Shown: positions 8,126 to 20,450, counted from the stretch's first letter. The stretch: DNA of 64,000 bases from JAJNPS01 sp031378845 (GCA_031378845.1 JANNES010000004.1:62001-126000), one strand, 5' to 3'. Notes: generated by a model from the sequence alone, not told the origin. Numbers and translations are program-made.

Positions 8126-9514
8126 ATGGCAAGTTTTGACGTGATCTATATCGGGGCCGGTCCCGGCGGCTATGTCTCCGCCATTCGCGCCGCGCAACTG
8201 GGCTTGTCGGTCGCCGTGGTCGAGGGGCGCGAGACGCTGGGCGGCACCTGCCTCAACATTGGCTGCATTCCGTCCAAGGCGCTCTTGCACGCGACCCATA
8301 TGCTGCACGAAGTCCATGAAAACCATGAGAAAATGGGGCTTATGGGCGGGGCACCAAAGGTCGATTGGGCCAAGATGCTCGGCTACAAGGATGATGTGGT
8401 CGGCCAGAACACCAAGGGCATCGAGTTCCTGTTCAAAAAGAACAAGATCACTTGGTTGAAAGGCTGGGGCAGCATCCCCGAAGCCGGAAAAGTCAAGGTC
8501 GGCGACGACATCCACGAGGCGAAAAACATAGTAATCGCAACGGGTTCCGAACCATCGAGCCTGCCCGGCGTTACGGTGGACGAGGTTACGGTTATCACCT
8601 CGACCGGCGCCCTGACTTTGGCCAAAATCCCCAAAACCATGGTGGTGATCGGCGCCGGGGTGATCGGGCTGGAGATGGGCTCGGTCTATGCCCGTCTGGG
8701 CACGCAAGTGACGGTCGTCGAATACCTTGATGCCATCACCCCCGGCATGGATGCCGAGGTCGCAAAAACATTTCAACGAATTTTGACAAAACAAGGACTT
8801 AAGTTCATTCTGAGTGCCGCCGTTCAGGGTGTCACGACCACCAAAAAAGGTGCGACAGTCGCCTACAAACTGCGCAAGGACAACGCTGAGGCGACCCTCG
8901 ATGCCGACGTGGTGCTCGTCGCCACAGGCCGCAAACCTTATACCGCCGGTTTGGGACTGGAGGCATTGGGGGTCGAAATGCTGCCCCGCGGCCAGATCAA
9001 GACCGACGCGCATTTCCAGACCAATATCAAGGGCTTGCATGCCATCGGCGACGCCATCACCGGCCCGATGCTGGCCCACAAGGCCGAGGATGAGGGCATG
9101 GCTCTGGCCGAGATTCTGGCGGGCAAGGCCGGCCATGTAAACTACGCCGTGATCCCCGGCGTGATCTACACCACACCAGAAGTCGCCAATGTCGGTGCCA
9201 CCGAAGAACAGCTGAAAGTGGCGGGCGTGGCCTACAAGGTCGGCAAGTTCCCCTTCATGGGCAACGCCCGCGCCAAGGCGGTGTTCCAGGGCGAAGGTTT
9301 TGTGAAAATCCTTGCGGATCAAGCCACTGACCGCATTCTCGGTGCCCATATCATCGGCCCCATGGCCGGGGATCTGATCCACGAGATCTGCGTCGCGATG
9401 GAGTTTGGCGCATCGGCGCAGGATCTGGCGCTGACCTGCCACGCCCATCCCACCTACAGCGAGGCCGTGCGCGAGGCGGCCCTTGCCTGTGGCGACGGCG
9501 CAATCCATGCCTGA
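8126..9514 (+). CDS. lpd: Dihydrolipoyl dehydrogenase (E3)
   Basis: This is a 462-residue flavoprotein that reoxidises dihydrolipoyl groups with NAD+. The ATG at 8126 has GAAGGA upstream. The FAD-binding GAGPGGY (residues 10-16) and the redox-active disulfide GGTCLNIGC (Cys42/Cys47) are at the N-terminus. GAGVIGLEMGS marks the NAD domain, and the interface motif HAHPTYSEAVREAA with the catalytic His-Glu pair is near the C-terminus. Its position after sucAB indicates service to the 2-oxoglutarate dehydrogenase complex. The glycine-cleavage L-protein role may be shared, because no separate L-protein gene is seen with gcvTHP. Confidence 0.96.
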   Translation: MASFDVIYIGAGPGGYVSAIRAAQLGLSVAVVEGRETLGGTCLNIGCIPSKALLHATHMLHEVHENHEKMGLMGGAPKVDWAKMLGYKDDVVGQNTKGIEFLFKKNKITWLKGWGSIPEAGKVKVGDDIHEAKNIVIATGSEPSSLPGVTVDEVTVITSTGALTLAKIPKTMVVIGAGVIGLEMGSVYARLGTQVTVVEYLDAITPGMDAEVAKTFQRILTKQGLKFILSAAVQGVTTTKKGATVAYKLRKDNAEATLDADVVLVATGRKPYTAGLGLEALGVEMLPRGQIKTDAHFQTNIKGLHAIGDAITGPMLAHKAEDEGMALAEILAGKAGHVNYAVIPGVIYTTPEVANVGATEEQLKVAGVAYKVGKFPFMGNARAKAVFQGEGFVKILADQATDRILGAHIIGPMAGDLIHEICVAMEFGASAQDLALTCHAHPTYSEAVREAALACGDGAIHA

Positions 9515-10502
9515 GGCATGCGCCGCGCTGCACCAGACGGCCTTGACACCGCTCACGCGCCGCCCCAACGCGAAAACAACGCTTTTGGTTGCACCAAGCC
9601 AGCCAGGATGCCCTCGACGTCCCTGTTTTTCGATGACGTTGCCGGTGCAAATGCCGGGGCAAAGTGGCGGCCTATGATGCGTGGCCCGTGGCTCAGACTG
9701 CATGTCAGAATTTGGTGTCGAGGGTGCCATCGTCGCACCGCCTGGCACCGCCTTTTGTAAATCCCACGCACGCCCGGCAAGGGTGTCAAAGTCAAAAGCG
9801 ATGTTGCGGTTGGTCGCGGCGGGGTTGACGATCAGGATGATCAGGCTGCGGTCAGCAGTTGCGATCAGACCGCTGCGGGCGCCAAAGCCGATGGTGGTCA
9901 CAAACGTAAGCGGGTCTTATCCGCTGGCAAGATTGTCAATCTTGTCATGGGGATAGTCCCGGACCTGTCCCATCGCACGAATGGATTTTAGCAAACAGCT
10001 CGGCGTGTCAAACCGGGATGCTTGGCCGACCGTGATCGGCCCTGCACCATCGCGATACGCGGTGCCGATGATGTTGACGGCACCGCCTTGGGTAAGGCCG
10101 ACCTTGATCTCGCGGCGCACGCAGCCAAAGCCGAAAAAATCCTTGTGGGCCGGGTGCCGCCATCGCGCCGCCGTTGGTCCAAGGCCCACGTCGGCGCGGT
10201 CGCCCTTATGTGATCGACGATGGATCGGGCCGCCCGCGCGGCCAGTTCGGCCGACGGTGCAACAACGCCTGACCTCGGCCTTGTCCGCTGGTCCAAAGAC
10301 CTCCTGACAAAGCTCTTGCCAGGTGAACAAACGACATGCCCGGGAACTCTGCGAACCCAGTGCCAAGTCCCGCCACGGCGATCAAAGTGAAATGCGTCGA
10401 GCACAATTTCATGCCTCGCTTGGCCAACAGGGTTACCGGCTGACATAGCATAAGTATCTGAAAAAGAGGAACCTTCAGGCATTACTTCCCTAAGGTGCGT
10501 TT
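9515..10502. other. Gene-free stretch, possible remains of a minus-strand gene
   Basis: Nearly 1 kb has no intact gene. On the minus strand, coding-like fragments are split over different frames. A signal-peptide-like MKLCSTHFTLIAVAGLGTGFA lies near 10410-10350. EIKVGLTQGGAVNIIGTAYRD and DYPHDKIDNLAS follow at about 10110-9925. A last fragment, RSLIILIVNPAATNRNIAFDF, lies near 9840. Taken together they look like a decayed secreted protein of about 300 residues whose 3' end faced lpd. I cannot name the family. Confidence 0.35.
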
Positions 10503-10578
<76 letters not shown>

Positions 10579-10618
10579 ACTGGCAAGATATCTGGTATAG
10601 CCTCGAAACGTTGTCAAG

Positions 10619-11712
10619 CTACGGCGGGCTCGGGTCGCGTCCCACCAGACGCACCCGCACTGCCACTGACTCCGCCACCAGCCGTGCCATCAGATAGGCT
10701 GTCGGGCCCTCGCGGTTCAGCGTCGCCGACTGGCCGTATAGGTGAAAGGAAAACTCCTCCGGCCCGGCATCGGCAAGCGGCCCGCTCAGCGCATAGGTAT
10801 CGGGAAAGTCGGGCGGAGGGGTTTGGTGACGTGCCATTTCCATCGCATAGCGATTGCGCCGCGCACGGGCCGCACGGCCCGAGAAGGCATCGCTCTTCAT
10901 CGTGTCGCTATCCTTGGCCACGCGCAGCAAGGCGCGGCCTGCCGGGTCGGTACCGGCCTCATCGGTCGACAGAAAGGCCGTCCCCATCTGGACACTTGCT
11001 GCCCCCGAGGCAAAGGCCGCAGCGATCCCGCGCCCGTCCCCAATGCCGCCAGCCGCAATCACCAGCACGTCAACCGCATCAGCGATCTGCGGCACCAGCG
11101 CCAGAGTGCCCACCCCGTCGCCCAAGCCAGGCGGCAGATGCGCACCGCGATGCCCGCCAGCCTCCCAGCCTTGGGCGATCACCGCATCCGCCCCGCCCGC
11201 CGCCAACGTCCGCGCCTCGGCCACTGTCGTGGCGGTGCTGATCACCACAATCCCCACCGCCTTCAGCCGGTCCACCATTCCCGCCTCGGGCAGTCCGAAG
11301 TGAAAACTTGCGACGCGCGGTCACAGCGCAAGCAGAAGCGAAAGCCTGTCTTCGTCAAACCCGGGCCCGGTCGGTGCAAGCTGGTCTTCGGGCATCATCA
11401 GCCCCAGTTCCCGGTAAGACGGGCGCAGCCGGTCACGCGTCCGCTCCAGCACGTCGGACGTGGTCTGCGGCGCGGGATTGACAAAGAAGTTCAGATTGAA
11501 GGGCCCGTTCGTCAGCGCCCGCAGCGCCGCGACCGTGCCGTGCAACTGGCCGTCGGACATCTCCGCGCGGCCAAGCGAGCCAAGCCCGCCCTCATTGCTG
11601 ACCGCCGCCGCGAGCGAAGGCGTCGCCGAACAGGCCATCGGCGCCTGCACGATGGGATGCGCAATACCGAACAACTCGCACAGACGGCGATCCGGCCAAT
11701 TCGCGCGATCCG

Positions 11713-11716
<4 letters not shown>
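10619..11716 (-). pseudogene. Nitronate monooxygenase gene interrupted by one in-frame TGA
   Basis: Two minus-strand segments in the same frame make one nitronate monooxygenase (2-nitropropane dioxygenase family, FMN TIM barrel). The N-terminal part, from ATG 11716, shows GIAHPIVQAPMA, AAVSNEGGLGSLG and PFNLNFFVN. After the TGA at 11321-11323 the frame continues PRVASFHFGLPEAG, then TATTVAEA, AQGWEAGGHRG, and ends at 10619. Nothing is missing or shifted. The stop replaces what in relatives is commonly an arginine before PRV, so a single CGA-to-TGA change would explain it. The start overlaps the gcvP stop by four bases (ATGA), so the gene was once translated with the gcv operon. Sequencing error or readthrough are the alternatives. 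Confidence 0.8.
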
Positions 11717-14568
<2,852 letters not shown>

Positions 14569-14664
14569 GGCTGCCTCTGGTTTTCGTTTTGAAAGGGCGA
14601 AGGTGCCGCCCCCCGAATTCCTTCAAAGGAATTTTCAAAGATCGTCAAAGATTTTTGGACCGGC

Positions 14665-15024
14665 CTAGCTGATCAGCTCGGCGTATTCATCCTCGTCCAT
14701 GAATTCATCCAGCACATCCAGATCATCGACGCGGAGCTTGAACATCCACGCAGCCCCCGTCGGGTCGGCATTCACCAGCCCCGGATTGTCAGTCAGCTTG
14801 GTATTCACCTCGACGATCTCGCCGTCCACGGGGGCCAGGATATCGGACGCCGCCTTGACGCTTTCGATCACCACGACTTCGTCGCCCTGTGCCACCATCG
14901 TCTCGACCACAGGCAGTTCCACGAACACGACATCGCCCAACTGGGTTGCCGCATGTTCGGTGATGCCGACGACAACAAGGTCCCCCTCGATACGCAGCCA
15001 TTCATGATCCTTGGTGTATTTCAT
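14665..15024 (-). CDS. gcvH: Glycine cleavage system H protein
   Basis: This 119-residue lipoyl carrier shuttles the aminomethyl group from GcvP to GcvT. The N-terminus YTKDHEWL is typical, and the lipoylated lysine is residue 57 in VIESVKAASD. The C-terminus reads LDEFMDEDEYAELIS. Length is within the family's usual range. The gene starts 23 bases inside the end of gcvT, in another frame, which implies coupled translation. Confidence 0.97.
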   Translation of the reverse strand: MKYTKDHEWLRIEGDLVVVGITEHAATQLGDVVFVELPVVETMVAQGDEVVVIESVKAASDILAPVDGEIVEVNTKLTDNPGLVNADPTGAAWMFKLRVDDLDVLDEFMDEDEYAELIS

Positions 15025-16144
15025 CGCATCGCCTTTGGCGTTTGTAAGTGGTTGGGTGAAAGGGAAGATCGCAGACCGTCACGGGCATATGCTTGCCCCG
15101 CACAGCCCCTTCAAGGGACGTGCCGGGGGCGGCAAAGGCCGCAGCCACATAGCCCATCGCAATCGGGGCCTGAACCGAAGGGCCGAACCCGCCCGACGTC
15201 ACAGTGCCCAACGGCGTGTCATCCGGCGCGAATAGTTCCGTGCCCTCACGCATCGGCGCACGGCCATCGGGGCGCAAGCCCACACGCAGGCGTTCGGGAC
15301 CTTCGGCCAACTCCGCCAGAATGCGCGCCTCACCTGGAAAGCCGCCCCCGCGCGCGCCACCCTTACGGCGCGCCTTCTGGATGGCCCAGGTCAGCCCCGC
15401 CTCGACCGGGCTGGTTGTCTCGTCAATGTCATGGCCGTAGAGGCACAAGCCCGCCTCCAGCCGCAAGCTGTCGCGCGCGCCAAGGCCGGTGGGCGAGACA
15501 CCCGGTTCAGCCAGCAGCGCGCGGGCAAAAGCCTCAGCCTGCGCCTGAGGCAACGAAATCTCGAACCCGTCCTCGCCCGTGTAGCCCGACCGCGCGATCC
15601 AGATGTCGCCAAAGACGCCCACATCCATGAACCGCATCACGGCCACCCCGGGCACGTGGCGAACCAGTACCCGCTCCGCTTCAGGCCCCTGCAACGCAAG
15701 CAGCGCACGGTCCACGACCTGCTCGACCTCTGCAACACGACCCAGATGCTCTTGCAGATGCGCAATGTCCTCGACCTTGCAGGCCGCATTCACGATGACA
15801 AAAAGATGATCGCCCCGATTGGCGAACATCAGATCATCCAGAATCCCGCCGGTCTCGTTGGTCAGCAATCCATACCGCTGTCGCCCCGGTGCCAGCCCCA
15901 GCACATCGACCGGCATCAGCGCCTCGAACCCCAGGCACAGTGCCTCCATCGTGGTCTTGGGGCGCAAGGTCAGCTGCCCCATGTGGCTGACGTCGAATAG
16001 CCCTGCGGCAGCGCGTGTCTGCAGGTGTTCGGCCATCACCCCCGCACGATACTGCACCGGCATCTCGTAGCCTGCAAAAGGCACCATACGGGCGCCCAGC
16101 GCCACATGCAGATCATGCAATCCCAAACGCAACAGGTCGGTCAA
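15002..16144 (-). CDS. gcvT: Aminomethyltransferase, glycine cleavage T-protein
   Basis: This 380-residue protein transfers the methylene group from the H-protein intermediate to tetrahydrofolate and releases ammonia. Motifs include MVPFAGYEMPVQY near residue 20, LFDVSHMGQ, YTGEDGFEIS and GLGARDSLRLEAGLCLYG. The start codon is TTG at 16144, with GGGGTAAGG upstream. The next internal ATG would cut into the conserved N-terminus, so TTG is preferred. The gene follows the tandem glycine riboswitch and overlaps gcvH. It is one of several proteins of this fold in the window (see mgdC, dmmD, tdm). Confidence 0.95.
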   Translation of the reverse strand: MTDLLRLGLHDLHVALGARMVPFAGYEMPVQYRAGVMAEHLQTRAAAGLFDVSHMGQLTLRPKTTMEALCLGFEALMPVDVLGLAPGRQRYGLLTNETGGILDDLMFANRGDHLFVIVNAACKVEDIAHLQEHLGRVAEVEQVVDRALLALQGPEAERVLVRHVPGVAVMRFMDVGVFGDIWIARSGYTGEDGFEISLPQAQAEAFARALLAEPGVSPTGLGARDSLRLEAGLCLYGHDIDETTSPVEAGLTWAIQKARRKGGARGGGFPGEARILAELAEGPERLRVGLRPDGRAPMREGTELFAPDDTPLGTVTSGGFGPSVQAPIAMGYVAAAFAAPGTSLEGAVRGKHMPVTVCDLPFHPTTYKRQRRCDEIHQGS

Positions 16145-16214
16145 ACCTTACCCCATATCCTGCCGGCACGCGTGCACGGCATCGTCCGGGCGGGCCAATC
16201 CCCACCCCTGCGAT

Positions 16215-16396
16215 GCCCCCTCTGTCCCTGCGCCGGACGGCGCGCCTGTGATCATTATCCCTTCGGCGGGCACGGCCGTGCCACTCTCCAGAGCCTGTCC
16301 GTCAGAAAGGGTCCCTTGCGCCTGAGAGTTTACCGGGGCGGTTGCTCCTTCGGCACCGTCAGGGATTTAAGCCCCTGCCGGATTCTCCCGATCCTG
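16215..16396 (-). promoter_or_regulatory. Tandem glycine riboswitch upstream of gcvT
   Basis: Read on the minus strand, the first aptamer (16396 to about 16284) shows CGGGAGA, the core GTGCCGAAGGAGCAA, CTCTCAGGCGCAAGG, and closes with CTCTGGAGAG. A second aptamer follows to about 16215 with GCCGAAGGGATAA, CACAGGCGC and CAGGGACAGAGGGGG. The short linker between them and the repeated GCCGAAGG cores match the two-aptamer glycine riboswitch. Glycine should switch on gcvTHP expression. The gcvT start is about 70 bases downstream. Confidence 0.93.
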
Positions 16397-16478
16397 ACCT
16401 CCCTTGGTTAGCCGAGGCCCGCCCGCAATGGCAAGCTGCAAAAGCGATCGCGACATGCGCAATGCCGACGGCGCGGTC

Positions 16479-17882
16479 TCAGGCCCGCCGCTCGCCCGGT
16501 GCCGGATCCGGCGCGATGGCATGCGCCGTGATCGGCGCGCGCGGCGCCGGTGCCGCCGGATTGGCCATCGCGCGCAGGGCCAGCCATGCGGCCAGCAGTC
16601 CAAAGACCGCGCCGCCCAGCGCCTGACCCACGAGCACGCCTTGCGCGCCAAACATGCCGCCAAGCCACAGCGCCAAAGGGATGGTGCCCAGCGTGTGGCG
16701 CCCCCAGTTCACCACCGTCGACCAGAACGGCCGGCCCAGATTGTTGCACACCGCGTTGGAGACAAAGATCACGCCGTTGAAAAACCACAACAGCGCCAGA
16801 GGGCCGCAGAAAAGATAAACCAGTTCGCGCGTGAGGCCCTCGGCCTGAAAAAGGTTGGCAATCGGCACCCGCAACACAAACAGGATCGCCGACACCGCCA
16901 GGATCACAATGGCCGTAAAAAGCAGACCATCCTTGAACGCCTGCCGCACCCGGTCCATCCGGCCCGCCCCGAAATTCTGCCCGATGATCGGCCCCATCGC
17001 CCCGGACAGCGCAAAGATCACGCCAAACGCGACCGGCGTCAGACGGCCCGCAATCGCCATTCCCGCCACCGCCGCCTCGCCGTAAGCCGAGGTCGCGCGC
17101 GTGACGAACGCCTGCCCCACCGGTGTGGCGACCTGCGTCAGGATCGCCGGCACCGCAATCGCCCAGATCGGCCCCATATCGGCGATGACCGATGACGGCG
17201 TCGGTCGATCAAACCCACCGTACTTCTTGATGATCGGCAACAGCGCCATGACCGCGATGATGATGCGTGCCACGACACTGGCCATCGCGGCCCCGGTCAG
17301 CTCCAAACCAAACCCAAAGATCAAGATCGGGTCCAGCACCGCCGTTGCCAGCGCGCCCCAGACCGTGGCCATCATGGCGGAGCGCGCATCGCCATAGCTC
17401 CGCAAAATGGCGCCGCCGATCATGCCGACCATCAGCAACGGCTGTGAAGGTGTCACGATCCGCAAGAACCAGACCGCCAGACCATGCGTCTCGCCGGTGG
17501 CCCCGAGCAGGGTCACCATCGGCGACAGAAAGACCCAGACCAGCGCTGCAAACAGCGCACCAAACACAAGCCCAAGGACCAGCCCGGTCGTGGCCTTCCG
17601 CCGTGCCGCCTCACGGTCGCGCGCGCCCAGGCTGCGCGCCACGAGTGCCCCCACCGCAATCGACATCCCGATGCCGAACGACGTCGTGAAAAAGAGGATG
17701 GCGCCCGCATAGCCGATCGCCGCCGCAAGCTCGGCCCGCCCCAGCATCGAGATATAGACCATGTTGATCAGATCGACGACAAAGACGGCCATCAGCCCGA
17801 CCGAAGATGTCAACGCCATCACCACGACGTGACGAAACAGGTTGCCTTCGACGAACTTGGCTTGCTGGGCCACAGCGGTCAT
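16479..17882 (-). CDS. MATE family efflux transporter
   Basis: This is a 467-residue inner-membrane protein with about twelve hydrophobic segments in two repeats, the architecture of the multidrug and toxic compound extrusion family. Visible landmarks are GLMAVFVVDLINMVYISMLG in the first helices, GAILRSYGDARSA, and in the second half SGAMGPIIGQNFGAGR, the MATE signature. It would export cationic drugs or metabolites using a Na+ or H+ gradient. The substrate is unknown. The C-terminal tail is alanine/proline-rich. It runs between the gltX end and the glycine riboswitch on the same strand. Confidence 0.9.
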   Translation of the reverse strand: MTAVAQQAKFVEGNLFRHVVVMALTSSVGLMAVFVVDLINMVYISMLGRAELAAAIGYAGAILFFTTSFGIGMSIAVGALVARSLGARDREAARRKATTGLVLGLVFGALFAALVWVFLSPMVTLLGATGETHGLAVWFLRIVTPSQPLLMVGMIGGAILRSYGDARSAMMATVWGALATAVLDPILIFGFGLELTGAAMASVVARIIIAVMALLPIIKKYGGFDRPTPSSVIADMGPIWAIAVPAILTQVATPVGQAFVTRATSAYGEAAVAGMAIAGRLTPVAFGVIFALSGAMGPIIGQNFGAGRMDRVRQAFKDGLLFTAIVILAVSAILFVLRVPIANLFQAEGLTRELVYLFCGPLALLWFFNGVIFVSNAVCNNLGRPFWSTVVNWGRHTLGTIPLALWLGGMFGAQGVLVGQALGGAVFGLLAAWLALRAMANPAAPAPRAPITAHAIAPDPAPGERRA

Positions 17883-17907
17883 CTGACGTCCCTTTTTCTG
17901 TTCGAAA

Positions 17908-17942
17908 ATATCCCGGGGGGCTCCGGGGGGCTGGCCCCCCGG
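17908..17942 (-). terminator. Rho-independent-type terminator after gltX
   Basis: CCGGGGGG at 17923-17930 pairs perfectly with CCCCCCGG at 17935-17942 around a four-base loop. On the minus strand it comes 9 bases after the gltX stop and is followed by ATATTTTCG. The downstream GGATATTTTCGAACAGAAA resembles the motif at 44393-44418. Confidence 0.65.
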
Positions 17943-17951
17943 CCTTTGCGT

Positions 17952-19277
17952 TCAGACGACAGGCGGGTTTTGCAGCAGCGGCATCAGATCGGCCATCTCC
18001 GGCCCGGCATCGCGCCCCGTCAGGGCGCGCCGCAAGGGGCGGAACAGATCCTTGCCCTTGCGCCCGGTCGCGGCCTTGACCGCCGCGGTCCACTCACCCC
18101 AAGTCGCTTGGCTCCATGGCTGCGCCGGCAACAGCGCCAGTGCCTGCGCCACAAAGTCCCGGTCCGCCTCATCCACCAGGGGCTCCGCCCCGTCGCGGAA
18201 CAGACGCCACCATTCGGCCATATCCGCCAGCACCGTGATATTGCCCTTGGCCACCGACCAGAACGTCTCTGCTTGCGCTTGCGGCACACCCAGAGCGGCG
18301 ATCCTGTCCTTGACCGCCGCAAAAGGAAGCCCCTGCACATGATGGCGTGTCAGCGGGAACAGATCTTCAGGGTCGAACTTGGTGGGTGCCGCGCCGAACG
18401 ATCCGACATCGAACCCTTCGATCAGCTCGTGCATCGACCCGGCCAGTTCCACCGGCCTGGACGATCCCAGCCGCGCCATCATCGACAAGAGCGCCATTGG
18501 CTCCACCCCGCGCGCGCGCAGGTCGCGCAACGACAAGGTGCCGAACCGCTTGGACAGCTTTTCGTCCTCTGCCCCGGTCAGCATGCTGTGATGCGCGAAT
18601 GCGGGCGACACCCCTCCCATCGCTTCGATGATCTGAATCTGCGTCGCGGTATTGGTCACATGGTCCGCCCCGCGCACGATAAACGTGACCCCCATGTCAA
18701 GGTCGTCGACCGACGAGGCAAAGGTATAAAGCACTTGCCCATCTGCGCGGATCAGCACCGGGTCCGACACGCTTGCAGCGTCAATCGAGATCGGCCCGAG
18801 GATCCCGTCTTGCCATTCGATCCGCGTCCGGTTCAGCAAGAACCGCCAATATCCCTCGCGCCCTTCGGCCCGCAATGCGGCGCGACCGGCATCATCAAGG
18901 GCAAGGCTTGCCCGGTCATAGACCGGCGGGCGCCCCATGTTCAGCTGCTTCTTGCGCTTGAGGTCCAGCTCGACCGGCGTCTCGAAACACTCGTAAAACC
19001 GATGGGCGCTCCGCAAGCCATCCGCCGCCTCGCGGTAGCGGTCCATCCGCAGGGATTGCTTTTCCACGCGGTCCCAGTGCAGGCCCAGCCAGTCCAGATC
19101 CGTCATGATCCCGTCGGCATATTCCGGCTTGGACCGGTCCTGATCGGTATCATCCAGCCGCAAGATGAACTGCCCGCCGGATTTGCGCGCAATCAGGTAA
19201 TTCATCAGCGCTGTACGCAGATTGCCGACGTGGATCCAGCCGGTGGGTGAGGGCGCAAAACGGGTCGTGACGGTCAT
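17952..19277 (-). CDS. gltX: Glutamate--tRNA ligase
   Basis: This is a 441-residue class I synthetase. The start at 19277 is set by AAAGGAGC just upstream and by the family N-terminus TTRFAPSPTGWIHVGNLRTA. The ATP-binding HIGH-type signature reads HVGN. The second signature (KMSKS type) reads EKLSKRFG. The protein charges tRNA-Glu. The length is somewhat short of the usual 460-490, which fits the shorter of the two GluRS paralogues (GltX1/GltX2) that many alphaproteobacteria carry. One paralogue may act on tRNA-Gln in the indirect pathway. Which of the two this is cannot be settled here. Confidence 0.92.
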   Translation of the reverse strand: MTVTTRFAPSPTGWIHVGNLRTALMNYLIARKSGGQFILRLDDTDQDRSKPEYADGIMTDLDWLGLHWDRVEKQSLRMDRYREAADGLRSAHRFYECFETPVELDLKRKKQLNMGRPPVYDRASLALDDAGRAALRAEGREGYWRFLLNRTRIEWQDGILGPISIDAASVSDPVLIRADGQVLYTFASSVDDLDMGVTFIVRGADHVTNTATQIQIIEAMGGVSPAFAHHSMLTGAEDEKLSKRFGTLSLRDLRARGVEPMALLSMMARLGSSRPVELAGSMHELIEGFDVGSFGAAPTKFDPEDLFPLTRHHVQGLPFAAVKDRIAALGVPQAQAETFWSVAKGNITVLADMAEWWRLFRDGAEPLVDEADRDFVAQALALLPAQPWSQATWGEWTAAVKAATGRKGKDLFRPLRRALTGRDAGPEMADLMPLLQNPPVV

Positions 19278-19423
19278 GGGGCAGCTCCTTTGCGCGTTCT
19301 TCCCTGTCATAAGCCCCCAGCTTTGTCCAGTTGCAGACGCCGCCACGCGGTTGATCCAGGCCAGTGCGGCCGGGCGCAGAAAGCCGAGAACGCCCCGAAT
19401 GAAAAGCGGTCAAAGGATCCGTC

Positions 19424-19850
19424 ATGCAAGCCCGGATATGGATCTGCGTTGCCCTTGCGACCGTCGCGGGAATTCACGCAACAGCGGGGTGCTCGACACC
19501 CGCGATCTGGGGTCGGATAAGGACCGAACTTGCACAGGCCAGCAAGCTGCGCGACACGCGTGACGCCTGATCGAAGCGACCGTTTGGCGCAAAGGCCCGG
19601 CAATTCCTGTCCTGCACGGGGCGGGCGGTGGCTGCGATTGGGGTCGCATTCTGGCGCAGATATCTGGCGGGAACGCGAACCGCCGGGTTTCGGTCTCGCA
19701 CTTTGGCGATCTGCGCTCCGCCGTGCTCTGCGATGCATCCACCCGCGCGCAAGCCGCGACGCGCGCCGATGCACTAGACGCTTTGGAGATCGACCGCGCA
19801 GACATTCCGGCGATGTCGGGCGGGGTGGCGCAGGTGCGCGAGGCCATGGC
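19424..19850 (+). pseudogene. Decayed alpha/beta hydrolase
   Basis: The first frame, from ATG 19424, gives a secretion-signal-like start (MQARIWICVALATVAG...) and about 48 codons to a TGA. The reading then continues in a different frame: EATVWRKGPAIPVLHGAGGG, the HGAGGG oxyanion-hole motif of alpha/beta hydrolases, followed by VSVSHFGDLRSAV and DALDALEIDRADIP. The place where the nucleophile elbow GxSxG is expected reads PAMSGGVAQ, after which similarity to the family fades. With a frameshift, a damaged elbow and a missing C-terminal half, it cannot encode an active enzyme. Confidence 0.7.
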
Positions 19851-20039
19851 AAACGTGCGGCAGGGCCGGCCTTGGACGACCTGCCCGGCGCAGCGATTAC
19901 GCCAGCTCCGTCCAGCGCCTTCCCGGATCGTCCAGACCCGCCCGGATCCGTCTCGCGCACCCCCCGCCCGCATGACGCGATGCATGGGGGCAAGCCTTGC
20001 ACTCTTTTCTGCGCGACGCAGCGCACCTATATCGGCCAC

Positions 20040-20450
20040 ATGACACAGCCAGCGCCAGATACCGTTGCCCCTTCGCTGTCCGTGATCGAACAGCTGGCGC
20101 ATGACGCGATTGCCGCCTTGCCGACGCCTTTCCGCATTCCGGCCACTGCCATCCGCCTGCGCGTCGAGGATTTCGCGCCCGACGATTTGCTGGACTTGAT
20201 GGATCTCAGCGACGCGTTTGAACTGACGGGACTGTACGAAGGCATCCCCCTGACCGAGAAATCCGTCTCCGATCAACCGATTGGCCCCGATGTGATCTGG
20301 CTTTTTCGCCGACCCATCCTCGATGAATGGGCCGAACGCGGCGATGTTGCCATTGGCGATCTGGTGACGCATGTGCTGATCCACGAACTTGCCCACCATT
20401 TCGGCTGGTCTGACGAGGACATCGCCAAGGTTGATCCGTGGTGGGAGTGA
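20040..20450 (+). CDS. Metallopeptidase family (minimal zincin-like) protein
   Basis: This is a 136-residue cytosolic-looking protein with the zincin motif HELAHH. His115, Glu116 and His119 form HExxH, embedded in VLIHELAHHFGWSDEDI as in the small DUF-type metallopeptidase family common in alphaproteobacteria. The proline/alanine-rich N-terminus and the central IWLFRRPILDEW are also typical. Substrates are unknown for the family. The start is the ATG at 20040; upstream in-frame sequence belongs to the decayed hydrolase region and is ignored. Confidence 0.85.
   Translation: MTQPAPDTVAPSLSVIEQLAHDAIAALPTPFRIPATAIRLRVEDFAPDDLLDLMDLSDAFELTGLYEGIPLTEKSVSDQPIGPDVIWLFRRPILDEWAERGDVAIGDLVTHVLIHELAHHFGWSDEDIAKVDPWWE

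Noticed and set aside
11321..11323. TGA in the nitronate monooxygenase gene as a selenocysteine codon
   Set aside because: No selenocysteine-type stem-loop is apparent just downstream, the position is not catalytic in the family, and relatives commonly have arginine there. A nonsense mutation is simpler.
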